From Spirochaetales bacterium Spiro_10 (GTDB lineage: Bacteria; Spirochaetota; Spirochaetia; Treponematales; Treponemataceae): a stretch of DNA of 64,000 nt. The translations under genes and the position numbers were made by a program. Numbering within the stretch: the stretch's first letter is position 1; each line of letters opens with the position of its first letter. Below, one piece after another: positions 1 to 8,037 of this stretch. Location of the stretch: NCBI GenBank assembly GCA_001604405.1, contig LVBL01000045.1, positions 1 through 64,000 of the forward strand. The letters run 5' to 3'. The notes under the pieces were generated by a model. The model made no database searches. It was not told the DNA's origin and worked only from the letters and a program-made list of their open reading frames with translations.

Positions 1-89
1 CCAGAAATAGTCCGACGCCACAAGCAACCGGATAACGATTCGGCTCGCCTTCGCCCAAAAAAAATAAACAGGTATCACTCCGTTTTTCC

Positions 90-116
90 TCAAGAGCCTT
101 TGGAGGTCTCCGATAC
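90..116 (+). promoter_or_regulatory. Candidate sigma-28 (FliA) promoter of flaB
   Basis: TCAAGAGC at 90-97 and TCCGATAC at 109-116 are separated by exactly 11 bases. This matches the flagellar sigma-28 consensus (TAAAGTTT, 11 bases, GCCGATAA) well in the -10 half and in four of the first five -35 bases. It would give a 5' leader of about 155 bases before flaB. The rest of 1-279 shows no convincing gene. Confidence 0.5.
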
Positions 117-279
117 TGGAAGTACGCATGAATGCCGTCCGACGCGCAAGCGCCGGGCGACACCGTGCTCCGTCTTCTGCGGTGGTTGCGTCAGAGGATC
201 CGGTATACGTGACAGATCGGCAGGGATGCCGCGAACGACGAAGGAATGAGTCGTCGAAAATAGCCAAAGGAGTAGCATT

Positions 280-1140
280 ATGATCATCAATCACAACCTG
301 AGCGCCATGTTTTCCCAGAGAACCCTCGGTGAGACAAACCTGGGCAATCAGAAGAACATGGAAAAACTTTCATCCGGCATGCGCATCAATCGCGCAGGAG
401 ATGACGCCTCCGGGCTCGCCGTGTCCGAAAAGATGCGGAGCCAGGTTCGCGGCCTGAATCAGGCGAATACCAACGCACAGAACGGTATTTCCTTCATCCA
501 GGCGACCGAGGGTTACCTTCAGGAAACCCAGGACATCCTGCAGCGCATCCGTGAACTGAGCGTACAGTCCTCGAACGGAATCTATTCCGCCGAAGACCGC
601 ATGCAGATCCAGGTCGAGGTTTCGCAGCTCGTTGCGGAAGTCGACAGGATCGCGAGCCACGCGCAGTTCAACGGAATGAACATGATAACCGGACGGTTCG
701 CTCGGGAAACCGGAGAGAACACTGTGACGGGATCCATGTGGTTCCATATCGGAGCGAACATGGATCAGAGAACCCGTGTGTACATCGGCACCATGACGGC
801 TGCGGCCCTTGGCGTCCGAAACGTCGCGGACGAGAAGATTATGTCTCTCTCGAGCCCCGACAGTGCGAATCGAGCGATCGGAACCATTGACGAAGCGATG
901 AAGAAGGTGAATAAGCAGAGGGCCGACCTCGGAGCTTATCAGAACCGCCTTGAGTACACCATGAAGGGCCTCGCGGTCGGAGCGGAAAACCTCCAGGCCG
1001 CGGAATCGCGCATCCGCGATACCGACATGGCGAGGGAGATGGTCGATTTCACCAAGAATCAGATCCTCACCCAGTCCGGAACCGCCATGCTCGCGCAGGC
1101 CAACCAGACTTCTCAGAGCGTGTTGAGCCTTCTGAAGTAG
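280..1140 (+). CDS. flaB: Flagellin FlaB, core protein of the periplasmic flagellar filament
   Basis: Structural flagellin of 286 residues, the normal length of spirochaete FlaB core proteins, which polymerise in the periplasm. The N-terminal part (about 1-140) holds the conserved D0/D1 helices beginning [11 protein letters not shown], and the C-terminal part (about 200-286) holds the matching helices ending in SVLSLLK. The central segment is short, as in spirochaete FlaB and unlike enteric flagellins with large surface domains. There is no signal peptide, consistent with export through the flagellar apparatus. The start is set by AAAGGAG ending about 8 bases upstream. A strong terminator follows, so the gene is probably monocistronic and driven by the sigma-28-like promoter upstream. 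Other flagellins are probably encoded elsewhere. Confidence 0.97.
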   Translation: MIINHNLSAMFSQRTLGETNLGNQKNMEKLSSGMRINRAGDDASGLAVSEKMRSQVRGLNQANTNAQNGISFIQATEGYLQETQDILQRIRELSVQSSNGIYSAEDRMQIQVEVSQLVAEVDRIASHAQFNGMNMITGRFARETGENTVTGSMWFHIGANMDQRTRVYIGTMTAAALGVRNVADEKIMSLSSPDSANRAIGTIDEAMKKVNKQRADLGAYQNRLEYTMKGLAVGAENLQAAESRIRDTDMAREMVDFTKNQILTQSGTAMLAQANQTSQSVLSLLK

Positions 1141-1162
1141 CGCACCCCGCACAGGGACGGAC

Positions 1163-1207
1163 AGGGGTTAATTTCCGGTACGCACTGGGAATTAACCCCT
1201 TTTTTTG
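1163..1207 (+). terminator. Intrinsic terminator of flaB
   Basis: AGGGGTTAATTTCC (1163-1176) pairs with GGGAATTAACCCCT (1187-1200), giving an almost perfect stem followed by a run of seven T. Confidence 0.93.
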
Positions 1208-1223
1208 TTATAACGGAACCGCA

Positions 1224-2741
1224 ATGCGCACTCTTACCGACATACAGTTACGCCTGCTCAAAGAAGAGTTTCCCGCCACCAGCCACTCGGGAGACGAGGA
1301 TATCGAACGCTATTTCGAGTTGCGAAGGACGGGCCGGCAGGCCAGCGCGCTCGCGCTCTACAGGGGGCGCATCAGCAGGAAGTATCCCGATCCCGCGCGC
1401 AGGGAGCTTCTGCTCCGCTACTACCGCTCGCGCGACCCGAGATACGGGGAGCTTTACAGGGATTCCCTCGCGGAGCTCGCCGACCGGCTCATCAAGCGCA
1501 CGTACGGCATAATCGACACGCTCACGCGCGAGATCGACTCCGTCGACATGGGCGACGCGTACTCCGTCATCAAGCTCGCCGAAGGGCTTCTTTCCGTAAT
1601 CTCGCCGGACCGCAACGTCGCCATCGCCTTTACCGAGCGGTACGCGCGGTACGCGCGGCTTCTCGGCTACAGGGAGCGCCAGGCCCACGACGCCGCGGAA
1701 CTCATCCGCCTGTACGTCACCGAGACCATCGCGTCCGTCGAGGAGCTCAAGAAGGAGCGCGAGGAACGCCGCAAGGAGAGGGCGCGCGCGCGCGTCGGCG
1801 CGGCCCGCGGCCCGGCCCGGCAGGGTTTCGATCTCTCGCGCGTCGTGTTCTCCCCGGAGGAAATCGGGCGCATCACCATTCCAGATACCGTCACGAGGAC
1901 GGAGGACAAGGTCATCGCGTACTGCGCAAAATACTGGGGATCCGTTAACAACCCCGCGTTCGAGAAGGCGGTCTTTCTCTACAGCAGGAAATACCATACC
2001 AGCCACAGCGATATCTTCCAGGCGATCAAAAACGGGGTTACGCACGGATGGAAGGACGAGGAGATTCTGAACGCCGTCCTCGCGAACGTCGTGACCGGTT
2101 ACTATTACAGCATATCGGGCGACCGGTACCTCCAGACGGCCTGGGCCCGATACCGCGCCGCGAGCGGACAGGCCAGAGGCGCGCCGTCGCAGCCTTCCGT
2201 CCCGCTACTTCCCGTTCCGCCACTGCCCGTCCCGTTGCCCTCCGCTCCCTTGCCGACCGGTCCGGTTGCCGCCAAGGCGAAACCGCGCCCGAAAACGCGC
2301 GCGGGAAAAGCCGCACGCGCGTCCGGGAACTCACGCCGGCGCGCGGCCCCGGGCCGGGAAAAACCCGGCGTCGCGGCGAAGCGGTCCGTACCCAACACCT
2401 TCCGGCCGGAACCCGCGCGAGGCCCCTTTACGCCGAATTCGGTCTCCGACATGATTCGAAAGCTGACGGGAAAGAGCTACGCCGTGTACAAGGATCTCTT
2501 TTTCCAGAATATCAGGCCTTCGATTCGAAGCGTACTGGCGGAGGCGGGCGGGAAGGACACGCCCTTCGGATCCCGGCAGAATTCGGCAGAGCAGATCATC
2601 TACGACTACCTTTTTTCGCACTGGAACAATCCGTACCAGCAATGGGAGAAAAGCGACGAGCGCGAAAAAACGCGCACGCTCGGATACAGGATGGACGGAC
2701 TCGAGCCGATCATAGCCCGCTGGATCAGGGACGCGAGCTGA
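1224..2741 (+). CDS. Conserved spirochaete-type protein of unknown function
   Basis: I do not recognise a characterised family. The product has 505 residues: a helical N-terminal region (about 1-190) ending in a very charged stretch rich in E, K and R (about 172-192), a second helical block (about 210-310), a low-complexity linker rich in P, A, R and K (about 315-400), and a compact C-terminal block (about 400-505) beginning near SVSDMIRKLTGKSYAVY. No signal peptide or membrane segment is seen, so it is probably cytoplasmic. The proline-rich linker suggests two domains joined flexibly. TATAAC ends 9 bases before the ATG and overlaps the tail of the flaB terminator, so it may have its own promoter or receive read-through from flaB. 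A flagellar role is only suggested by position. Confidence 0.8.
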   Translation: MRTLTDIQLRLLKEEFPATSHSGDEDIERYFELRRTGRQASALALYRGRISRKYPDPARRELLLRYYRSRDPRYGELYRDSLAELADRLIKRTYGIIDTLTREIDSVDMGDAYSVIKLAEGLLSVISPDRNVAIAFTERYARYARLLGYRERQAHDAAELIRLYVTETIASVEELKKEREERRKERARARVGAARGPARQGFDLSRVVFSPEEIGRITIPDTVTRTEDKVIAYCAKYWGSVNNPAFEKAVFLYSRKYHTSHSDIFQAIKNGVTHGWKDEEILNAVLANVVTGYYYSISGDRYLQTAWARYRAASGQARGAPSQPSVPLLPVPPLPVPLPSAPLPTGPVAAKAKPRPKTRAGKAARASGNSRRRAAPGREKPGVAAKRSVPNTFRPEPARGPFTPNSVSDMIRKLTGKSYAVYKDLFFQNIRPSIRSVLAEAGGKDTPFGSRQNSAEQIIYDYLFSHWNNPYQQWEKSDEREKTRTLGYRMDGLEPIIARWIRDAS

Positions 2742-2749
2742 AGGGCAAA

Positions 2750-2774
2750 CGCCGGCACGGCAGAGGCGCCGGCG
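2750..2774. terminator. Inverted repeat between convergent genes, possible weak terminator
   Basis: CGCCGGC (2750-2756) and GCCGGCG (2768-2774) form a GC-rich hairpin between the convergent ends of the 505-residue gene and recR. There is no T run, so it would be a pause or Rho-assisted site at best. Confidence 0.3.
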
Positions 2775-2785
2775 CGGCAGAGGCG

Positions 2786-3373
2786 TCAGAACGAGGACCG
2801 CCCGCGGAAGCTTCGGGCGAGCGTGAGCCGGTCGGCATACTCGAGATCCCCACCGACGGGGAGCCCGGACGCGAGCCGCGTGACCGTCACCTCCATGTCC
2901 TTCAGTATTCTCTGGATGTACAACGCCGTCGTATCGCCCTCTATCGTCGGATTTGTCGCGAGGATAACCTCGCCGACGCCGCCCGTCCGCACCCTGACGA
3001 CGAGTTCCGAAAGCCTCAGCTGGTCAGGACCGATGCCCTCCAGAGGCGCGATGACGCCGCCCAGCACGTGAAAGAGTCCGTTGTACTCGCGGACGGCCTC
3101 TATCGTCTGCACGTCCTGGGGCTGCTCCACGACGCAAATGATCCGCTGGTCGCGGCCCGGGTCCGCGCACACCGGACACAGGTCATCCTCCGTATACGCG
3201 CCGCACACGCGGCACGGATGTATGCGGTCATGCAGCACGGAGATGTCGCGGGCGATTCGCTCGCACAGGGACCTGTCGGACCTGAGAAGGTAATGGGCTA
3301 TCCTCGCGGCGCTTTTTTTCCCGACGCCGGGCAGTCGCGAGAAGCTTTCGATAACGTCGTCCAGGGCGTTCAT
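2786..3373 (-). CDS. recR: Recombination mediator RecR
   Basis: RecR works with RecO (and RecF) to load RecA on single-stranded gaps. The 195-residue product has the helix-hairpin-helix FSRLPGVGKKSAARIA (about 11-26), a four-cysteine zinc finger (C54, C57, C66, C69) and a Toprim domain from about residue 78 (VVEQPQDVQTIE). It is the last gene of the operon dnaX-ebfC-recR, a widely conserved order. Its ATG overlaps the ebfC stop in an ATGA junction, indicating translational coupling. Length is typical of the family. Confidence 0.96.
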   Translation of the reverse strand: MNALDDVIESFSRLPGVGKKSAARIAHYLLRSDRSLCERIARDISVLHDRIHPCRVCGAYTEDDLCPVCADPGRDQRIICVVEQPQDVQTIEAVREYNGLFHVLGGVIAPLEGIGPDQLRLSELVVRVRTGGVGEVILATNPTIEGDTTALYIQRILKDMEVTVTRLASGLPVGGDLEYADRLTLARSFRGRSSF

Positions 3374-3675
3374 AGCGCGGGGAACCCTCCGGCCATGGGG
3401 CCAAGCCGGTCTTTCAGCAGCTCCTTGATCCGCTCGACCGCGTCCGCGTGCGCGGCCACGATGAGATCCTGCAACATCGGAATGTCGCGCCCGTCGACGG
3501 CCACGGGATCAAGCCGTACCGAAACGAGCTCGAACCTGCCGTTGAGCGTCACGGCGACGATGCCCCCGCCCGAGGAACCTGTCGCGGTCTCCGAGGCGAG
3601 CCGTTCCTGCATACGGGCGAACTGCTCCTGAAACGCAGAGGCGTTCTTCAATAAGTCGAACGGGTTGATGTTCAT
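3370..3675 (-). CDS. ebfC: YbaB/EbfC-family nucleoid-associated protein
   Basis: Small DNA-binding protein of 101 residues, typical for the family, which forms dimers that bind DNA and is named after EbfC of the spirochaete Borrelia. It begins MNINPFDLLKNASAFQEQFARMQERL and contains the usual VTLNGRFELVSVRLDP beta segment and a helical C-terminus. It sits between dnaX and recR, its ATG following the dnaX stop directly and its own stop overlapping the recR start. Confidence 0.93.
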   Translation of the reverse strand: MNINPFDLLKNASAFQEQFARMQERLASETATGSSGGGIVAVTLNGRFELVSVRLDPVAVDGRDIPMLQDLIVAAHADAVERIKELLKDRLGPMAGGFPAL

Positions 3676-5520
3676 CTACGCGCCCTCCACGATCGTTCCG
3701 CGGAACATGCTGCGGACCATCTCGACGGCGGCGGGCGGGCCCGCCGCCTCGGCGCCTCCGGAGTCCGGAACGTCCGCAAGTATAACCTCCACGCCGACGG
3801 CGCGCCCCAGTATATGGGAGGCCGCCGAGCCTATCGTCGCGCGGTCCTGCTCGAGAAAGGTCCTGGTAAAGGGCTTTTCCACGACAAGCCGCACGGCGCC
3901 GTCCACGACATCCCATCCGGTCGCCTGCGAAAGCCCCGTCGCTAGCATGTTCTTGCTCGCCTGGAAAAAGGTAACGAGGGCCGACTTGAGCTCCTCCGCG
4001 GAGATATCCCCGCCGGAAGGTTCGCGCGGGTCCGGATGCGTCGGGGGCTCCGGCTCGGCGACGGCGGGCCTTTGCGCGTTTCCGGAGGCGGTCCCCCTGG
4101 AACCGCCGTTAATGCGCTCCTTTAACGCCGCGAAGGGATTCTCCACTAAGCCCTCCGGATCCGCCCGGGCGCCGCTGTCATCCTGAAGCCCGCCGGAAGA
4201 CGAACCCCGTGCGGATTCCGCGGCAGGTCTCGCGGCGGATTCCGCCGGGACAGGGCGCGGTTCGCGGGGCGCGACGGGCGCAACCGCGCCGCCGTCACGT
4301 CCCGCGTCCGGGAAAGGGCCGGACCCCCTTTGGTCGGCGGGCTGTCCGGGCGCCATGGCGCGCTCCCCGGACGAAGAGCCCTTCAGCAGGGACTGTGCCC
4401 GCGCGACGGAGGCCCGCAGCTCGGCCGGGGAGACATAATCGCCCGCCCAGGAAAGCCTCGATACGGCCAGTTCCAGTTCGTACCGCGGCTCGAGGGAGTA
4501 CCGGAGATCGCGATACAGCTGCAAGACGAGCGCAAGCGCGCGCTCGATCTGCGGGACGCTCCAGGCCTGGAGGGCTTCCGCGGAGAAACGGTCGCTCGAG
4601 CGGCCGAGCAGGGACTCGCGCGTAATGCCGCTTTTTATGAGCAGGAGGTTTCGCAGATAGTCCGCAAGGTCGCCGGCAAGCTGCTCCACCGCGACGCCGG
4701 AATCCAGCACCCCGTCGAGCGCCGCGAGCGCCGCCCGCGAATCGCGCGCCGCGCACGAGGAAACGATCGCGTCGATGCGGTCAAAGCCCGCAAGCCCGAG
4801 CGTATCCCGTATCTTGTCGAACGACAGGTGCCCGTCGGAAAACGCGACCACCTGGTCATACAGCGTGTACGCGTCACGGACGCTGCCCGTGGCCTCGCGC
4901 GCAATCCAGTAGAGGGCCTCGTCGTCGGCGCGTATGCCGGTCTCGGCGGCCGCTTCGGCAAGGACGCCCTTGAGCGTCTCTACGGGAACGAGCCGGAAAT
5001 TGAACTGCTGGCACCGGCTTTTGATCGTCGCCGGAACCTTGTGGATCTCCGTCGTCGCGAATATGAATATGACGTAGGGGGGCGGCTCCTCGATCGTCTT
5101 CAACAGGGCGTTGAAGGCGCTCGTGGAGAGCATGTGAACCTCGTCGATTATGTATATCTTGTATCTGCACGAGTTGGGGGGGAAGCGGACCTCGTCCTTT
5201 ATTTGCCGGACGTCGTTTACGCCCGTGTTCGAGGCGCCGTCTATCTCGATGACGTCCAGGCTCGCGCCGCGCGCGATCTCCTGGCAGGCCGCGCAGGTGC
5301 CGCACGGGGTCGCGACGGCACCCGTCTCGCAGTTGAGGGCGCGCGCGAGGATGCGCGCCGAGCTCGTCTTTCCGCATCCCCGGGGTCCGGAAAAAAGATA
5401 CGCGGGAGCGATCTTCCCCGCCTGGATGGATTTTTGCAGGGTCGCGACCACGAACTCCTGGCCCACCAGATCCTCGAATCTTCCGGGCCGGCGCCGGGTC
5501 GCCGTTACTTCATATGCCAT
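3676..5520 (-). CDS. dnaX: DNA polymerase III subunits gamma and tau (clamp loader)
   Basis: ATPase motor of the sliding-clamp loader, 614 residues. Walker A GPRGCGKTS is at about 45-53, a zinc module at C64, C73, C76 and C79, Walker B IIDEVHM at about 124-130 and the SRC motif (arginine finger) at about 168-170. The AAA+ part is followed by the collar domain (about 225-370), a low-complexity linker rich in S, G, A and P (about 380-510) and a C-terminal domain. I saw no obvious slippery A-rich run for a gamma frameshift. The start ATG follows the -10 box TATCCT by only 6 bases and has no Shine-Dalgarno sequence, so translation is probably leaderless. First gene of dnaX-ebfC-recR. Confidence 0.96.
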   Translation of the reverse strand: MAYEVTATRRRPGRFEDLVGQEFVVATLQKSIQAGKIAPAYLFSGPRGCGKTSSARILARALNCETGAVATPCGTCAACQEIARGASLDVIEIDGASNTGVNDVRQIKDEVRFPPNSCRYKIYIIDEVHMLSTSAFNALLKTIEEPPPYVIFIFATTEIHKVPATIKSRCQQFNFRLVPVETLKGVLAEAAAETGIRADDEALYWIAREATGSVRDAYTLYDQVVAFSDGHLSFDKIRDTLGLAGFDRIDAIVSSCAARDSRAALAALDGVLDSGVAVEQLAGDLADYLRNLLLIKSGITRESLLGRSSDRFSAEALQAWSVPQIERALALVLQLYRDLRYSLEPRYELELAVSRLSWAGDYVSPAELRASVARAQSLLKGSSSGERAMAPGQPADQRGSGPFPDAGRDGGAVAPVAPREPRPVPAESAARPAAESARGSSSGGLQDDSGARADPEGLVENPFAALKERINGGSRGTASGNAQRPAVAEPEPPTHPDPREPSGGDISAEELKSALVTFFQASKNMLATGLSQATGWDVVDGAVRLVVEKPFTRTFLEQDRATIGSAASHILGRAVGVEVILADVPDSGGAEAAGPPAAVEMVRSMFRGTIVEGA

Positions 5521-5526
5521 GGCCCG

Positions 5527-5555
5527 AGGATACCATAAACCGTTCCGGTTTTAAA
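5527..5555 (-). promoter_or_regulatory. Promoter of dnaX operon (leaderless geometry)
   Basis: On the minus strand TTTAAA (5555-5550), a 17-base spacer and TATCCT (5532-5527), then 6 bases to the dnaX ATG. Initiation 6-8 bases past the -10 box would coincide with the start codon. Confidence 0.65.
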
Positions 5556-5567
5556 GGGCGCGGCCTT

Positions 5568-6464
5568 TCACCGTCCCGGCTCCGGGGGAGCGGGACTGGC
5601 GGGTGAAACGGGGCGGAATTGCTGTCGGCCGAGGATGAAGGCGGTCGCCGCGATCCCGGCCCAGAAAAAGAGGACGACGCCGGTGGTCGGCCAGTCGACG
5701 GCACCGTCCGAGGCCGTGTCGACAAGCGACCCGGCTGCCCCGACGGCGTCAATCTCGGAAACGTCCGTCCCGTCCGAAACGGTACCCGCGATCCACATGA
5801 TGAGAAAGAGTGCGAGATTATGGACGAAATGCATCAGCGTCGGAAGGATGACGGAACGCGTCTCCCATGCGACCCAGGTTATGACGAGTCCCGACAGAAA
5901 GGTGAAGGGGATGCGAAACGGCTCGAGATGAAGGAAGGCGAACATCGCGGCGCAGAGGACGATCGCGGGCCACCTGCCTGTCGCGTCCCTGAGCCCGCCG
6001 AGAATCAGGCCGCGGCAGAGGATCTCCTCGGAGACGGCGGGAAGGATCGCGATGAAGGCCAGACCGTACAAGAACCCGTCGTTCGTGACGGAATAGTCGT
6101 CGCCGCCCGGAAAACCCGGCAGCAACGCGGTCAGGAGAAACGAGAGCGAGATGACCACGACGAGAATGCCGAAGGTCAGCAGCAGGGCTCCGCACGTCTG
6201 CCGGCGCGTCGGAACCGGCAGGGGGAAGGAGCTCTGAAACGAAACGCCACGGGCGCGCGCGTACGCAAGGGGAATGGCGGCTATGCCGAAGGGAAACAGC
6301 AGATTGACGTACTTGTTTCCGATAGCCTCAAAGCACAGGCCGCCGTACATGATGTACATCAGGACGAGCAGGTAAACGACAATGGCGTCAATCGGGCCGG
6401 GGTTTCGCGTGCGGGACGCGTCCCGTGATTCGGGGCACGCCGCGCCCTCGGGCATATCGCTCAT
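5568..6464 (-). CDS. CPBP-family intramembrane metalloprotease (CAAX protease-like)
   Basis: Membrane protein of 298 residues with several hydrophobic segments, in the Abi/CPBP family of prenyl-protease-like glutamic proteases. The diagnostic motifs are present: EEILCR (the EExxxR motif), then FAFLH, then HFVHN. After the last catalytic motif there is a hydrophilic loop rich in D, S and T and one further membrane segment near the C-terminus. Function within CPBP ranges from bacteriocin self-immunity to membrane protein processing and cannot be set here. I place the start at the ATG six bases after TATACT, rather than 18 bases further upstream where the start would lie inside the promoter. Divergent from the esterase gene, with only 45 bases between the starts. 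Confidence 0.85.
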   Translation of the reverse strand: MSDMPEGAACPESRDASRTRNPGPIDAIVVYLLVLMYIMYGGLCFEAIGNKYVNLLFPFGIAAIPLAYARARGVSFQSSFPLPVPTRRQTCGALLLTFGILVVVISLSFLLTALLPGFPGGDDYSVTNDGFLYGLAFIAILPAVSEEILCRGLILGGLRDATGRWPAIVLCAAMFAFLHLEPFRIPFTFLSGLVITWVAWETRSVILPTLMHFVHNLALFLIMWIAGTVSDGTDVSEIDAVGAAGSLVDTASDGAVDWPTTGVVLFFWAGIAATAFILGRQQFRPVSPASPAPPEPGR

Positions 6465-6509
6465 CCCTAAAGTATACCACAATGGGGTGAAGACGATGTA
6501 TACTCGGGT
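6465..6509. promoter_or_regulatory. Divergent promoters in a 45-base gap
   Basis: The gap holds TATACT on each strand: minus-strand copy at 6476-6471, 6 bases before the protease ATG, and plus-strand copy at 6499-6504, 5 bases before the esterase ATG. -35 boxes are poor. Both transcripts would be leaderless. Confidence 0.55.
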
Positions 6510-8030
6510 ATGAACAAAGCAAAAAAAAGCTGTTCTCCCTCAACCGTCATTATTATTGCCGTTCTGTCACTGTCCGTCTTCGCCTCCTTTTCCTGCTCCA
6601 AAGAAACCTCGCCGCGGGAACGGGGATTTTTCGTTTCTCCGGACAGGAACTCGTTCGGCATGGACATGTACGGCCGGGCCCGGACCGGCAGTCTTTACGT
6701 TCCCCCGGCCTATACCGGCGAGCGGCCGTACTCCCTGCTGATCGCCCTTCACGGGGCGGGAGTAACGGGGAAAACCCTCGAGACGCTCGGCTTCAACGAG
6801 GCCGCGGACGAACTCGGTTTCATCGTGGCGTATCCGGACGGAGTCGGATTCCGGTGGGACGCGCCTGACGATACGCCGTTCGTCATGACCCTCATACTGG
6901 AATTGCGCGCGCGGTTTTCGATCGATCCTGACAGGGTCTACCTCACCGGACACTCGGCCGGGGCCATCGAGGCCTATGAACTCGCGGTCGCCTTGCCCGG
7001 CCAGTTCGCGGCCGTCGCCCCCGTGGCGGGACTCATGACGACGGGAAACTCGCCCGCCGGCCACCCGCCCCTTTCCGTCTTGCACATCCACTCGAAGGAC
7101 GACCTCGAGGTTCCGTACGACGGTACGGAGGAATGGGGTCTTTGCTCGGTCGACGAGTCCCTGGCCTATTGGCGCGCGGTCAACGAACGCGACGCGCCCG
7201 ACGCGGCGCCCGCAGAAACGGCCGTCCTCGGGGAGGGCGTCGAGATGACCCTGTGGCGCGGGACTCAGGCGGACACCGCCCTTGTCAGGATGTCCTCGGG
7301 CGGGCACGCCTGGCCGGCTCTCGCCACCGGGCGGATCATGGATTTCTTCTATAACCATCCGGCGCGCGCCGGCCGCGTCGCGGTGACCTGCGGCGACGGA
7401 AGGCTCGTCGCGGGTCTTGTGCGTTCGTTGCCGCTCCGCGCGACAATCGACTCGGCCAGGAAAATCTCGCGCGTGGAATATTACGCCTCGGGTGCCAAGG
7501 TCGCGGAAACGGGAAGGCATCCGTTTACGGCCGTTTGGGAAAACCCGGAGCCCGGATGCCACCGCGTTTCGGTCCGGGTCATGCCGGCGGACGGCGAGCC
7601 CTTTGTCTCGACGCTCAACCAGACGGTGATAGTCGCGGAGGAATCGCTTCCCCCGGGCGAACTCCGGGCAACCTGCTCCAGCGTGGAAAACGACGGACTC
7701 CTTCCCGCGTTCGCGACGGACGGGAACATGGGCACTCGCTGGTCGAGCGGATGGACCGACAACGAAAGCCTGACGGTCGACCTCGGAAAGCCGAGATCCG
7801 TTTCGGGGATTACGCTCGCGTGGGAGTCGGCCTACGCCTCCGCGTACGCGATCGAGCTTTCTCCCGACGGGGTCTCCTGGGAGCGGGCCTTCGAGACGAA
7901 ATCCGGCGACGGGGGCTTCGACCACGTCCGGTTTGACGCGCGGACGGCGCGCGCGGTACGGTTCGTCGGCACCAAGCGCGGATCTGAATGGGGCTATTCC
8001 CTTTGGGAGCTCCTCGTGCACGGGGAATAG
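6510..8030 (+). CDS. Secreted LpqC/PHB-depolymerase-like esterase with C-terminal discoidin (F5/8 type C) domain
   Basis: Probable lipoprotein of 506 residues: a hydrophobic leader (about 12-28) ends at a candidate lipidated cysteine, C29. The alpha/beta-hydrolase domain follows (about 55-290), with the HG oxyanion pair near residue 81, the nucleophile elbow GHSAG (about 147-151, Ser149) and an acidic residue in HSKDDLEVP. This is the carbohydrate-esterase-1/feruloyl esterase and PHB depolymerase group. Next comes an Ig-like segment (about 290-375) and a discoidin/CBM32-type domain (about 385-506) with the usual ATDGNMGTRWSS motif. Together this suggests a surface enzyme that removes ester groups from a polysaccharide or polyester. 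No Shine-Dalgarno; the ATG is 5 bases after TATACT. Confidence 0.85.
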   Translation: MNKAKKSCSPSTVIIIAVLSLSVFASFSCSKETSPRERGFFVSPDRNSFGMDMYGRARTGSLYVPPAYTGERPYSLLIALHGAGVTGKTLETLGFNEAADELGFIVAYPDGVGFRWDAPDDTPFVMTLILELRARFSIDPDRVYLTGHSAGAIEAYELAVALPGQFAAVAPVAGLMTTGNSPAGHPPLSVLHIHSKDDLEVPYDGTEEWGLCSVDESLAYWRAVNERDAPDAAPAETAVLGEGVEMTLWRGTQADTALVRMSSGGHAWPALATGRIMDFFYNHPARAGRVAVTCGDGRLVAGLVRSLPLRATIDSARKISRVEYYASGAKVAETGRHPFTAVWENPEPGCHRVSVRVMPADGEPFVSTLNQTVIVAEESLPPGELRATCSSVENDGLLPAFATDGNMGTRWSSGWTDNESLTVDLGKPRSVSGITLAWESAYASAYAIELSPDGVSWERAFETKSGDGGFDHVRFDARTARAVRFVGTKRGSEWGYSLWELLVHGE

Positions 8031-8037
8031 CCGCGCC

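Noticed and set aside
2048-3631. Frame of 527 codons on the plus strand
   Set aside because: Crosses the 505-residue gene, recR and ebfC, all better supported by motifs or operon structure.
3676-5520. Programmed frameshift in dnaX giving gamma
   Set aside because: No A-rich slippery site with following hairpin was seen at the end of the collar region.
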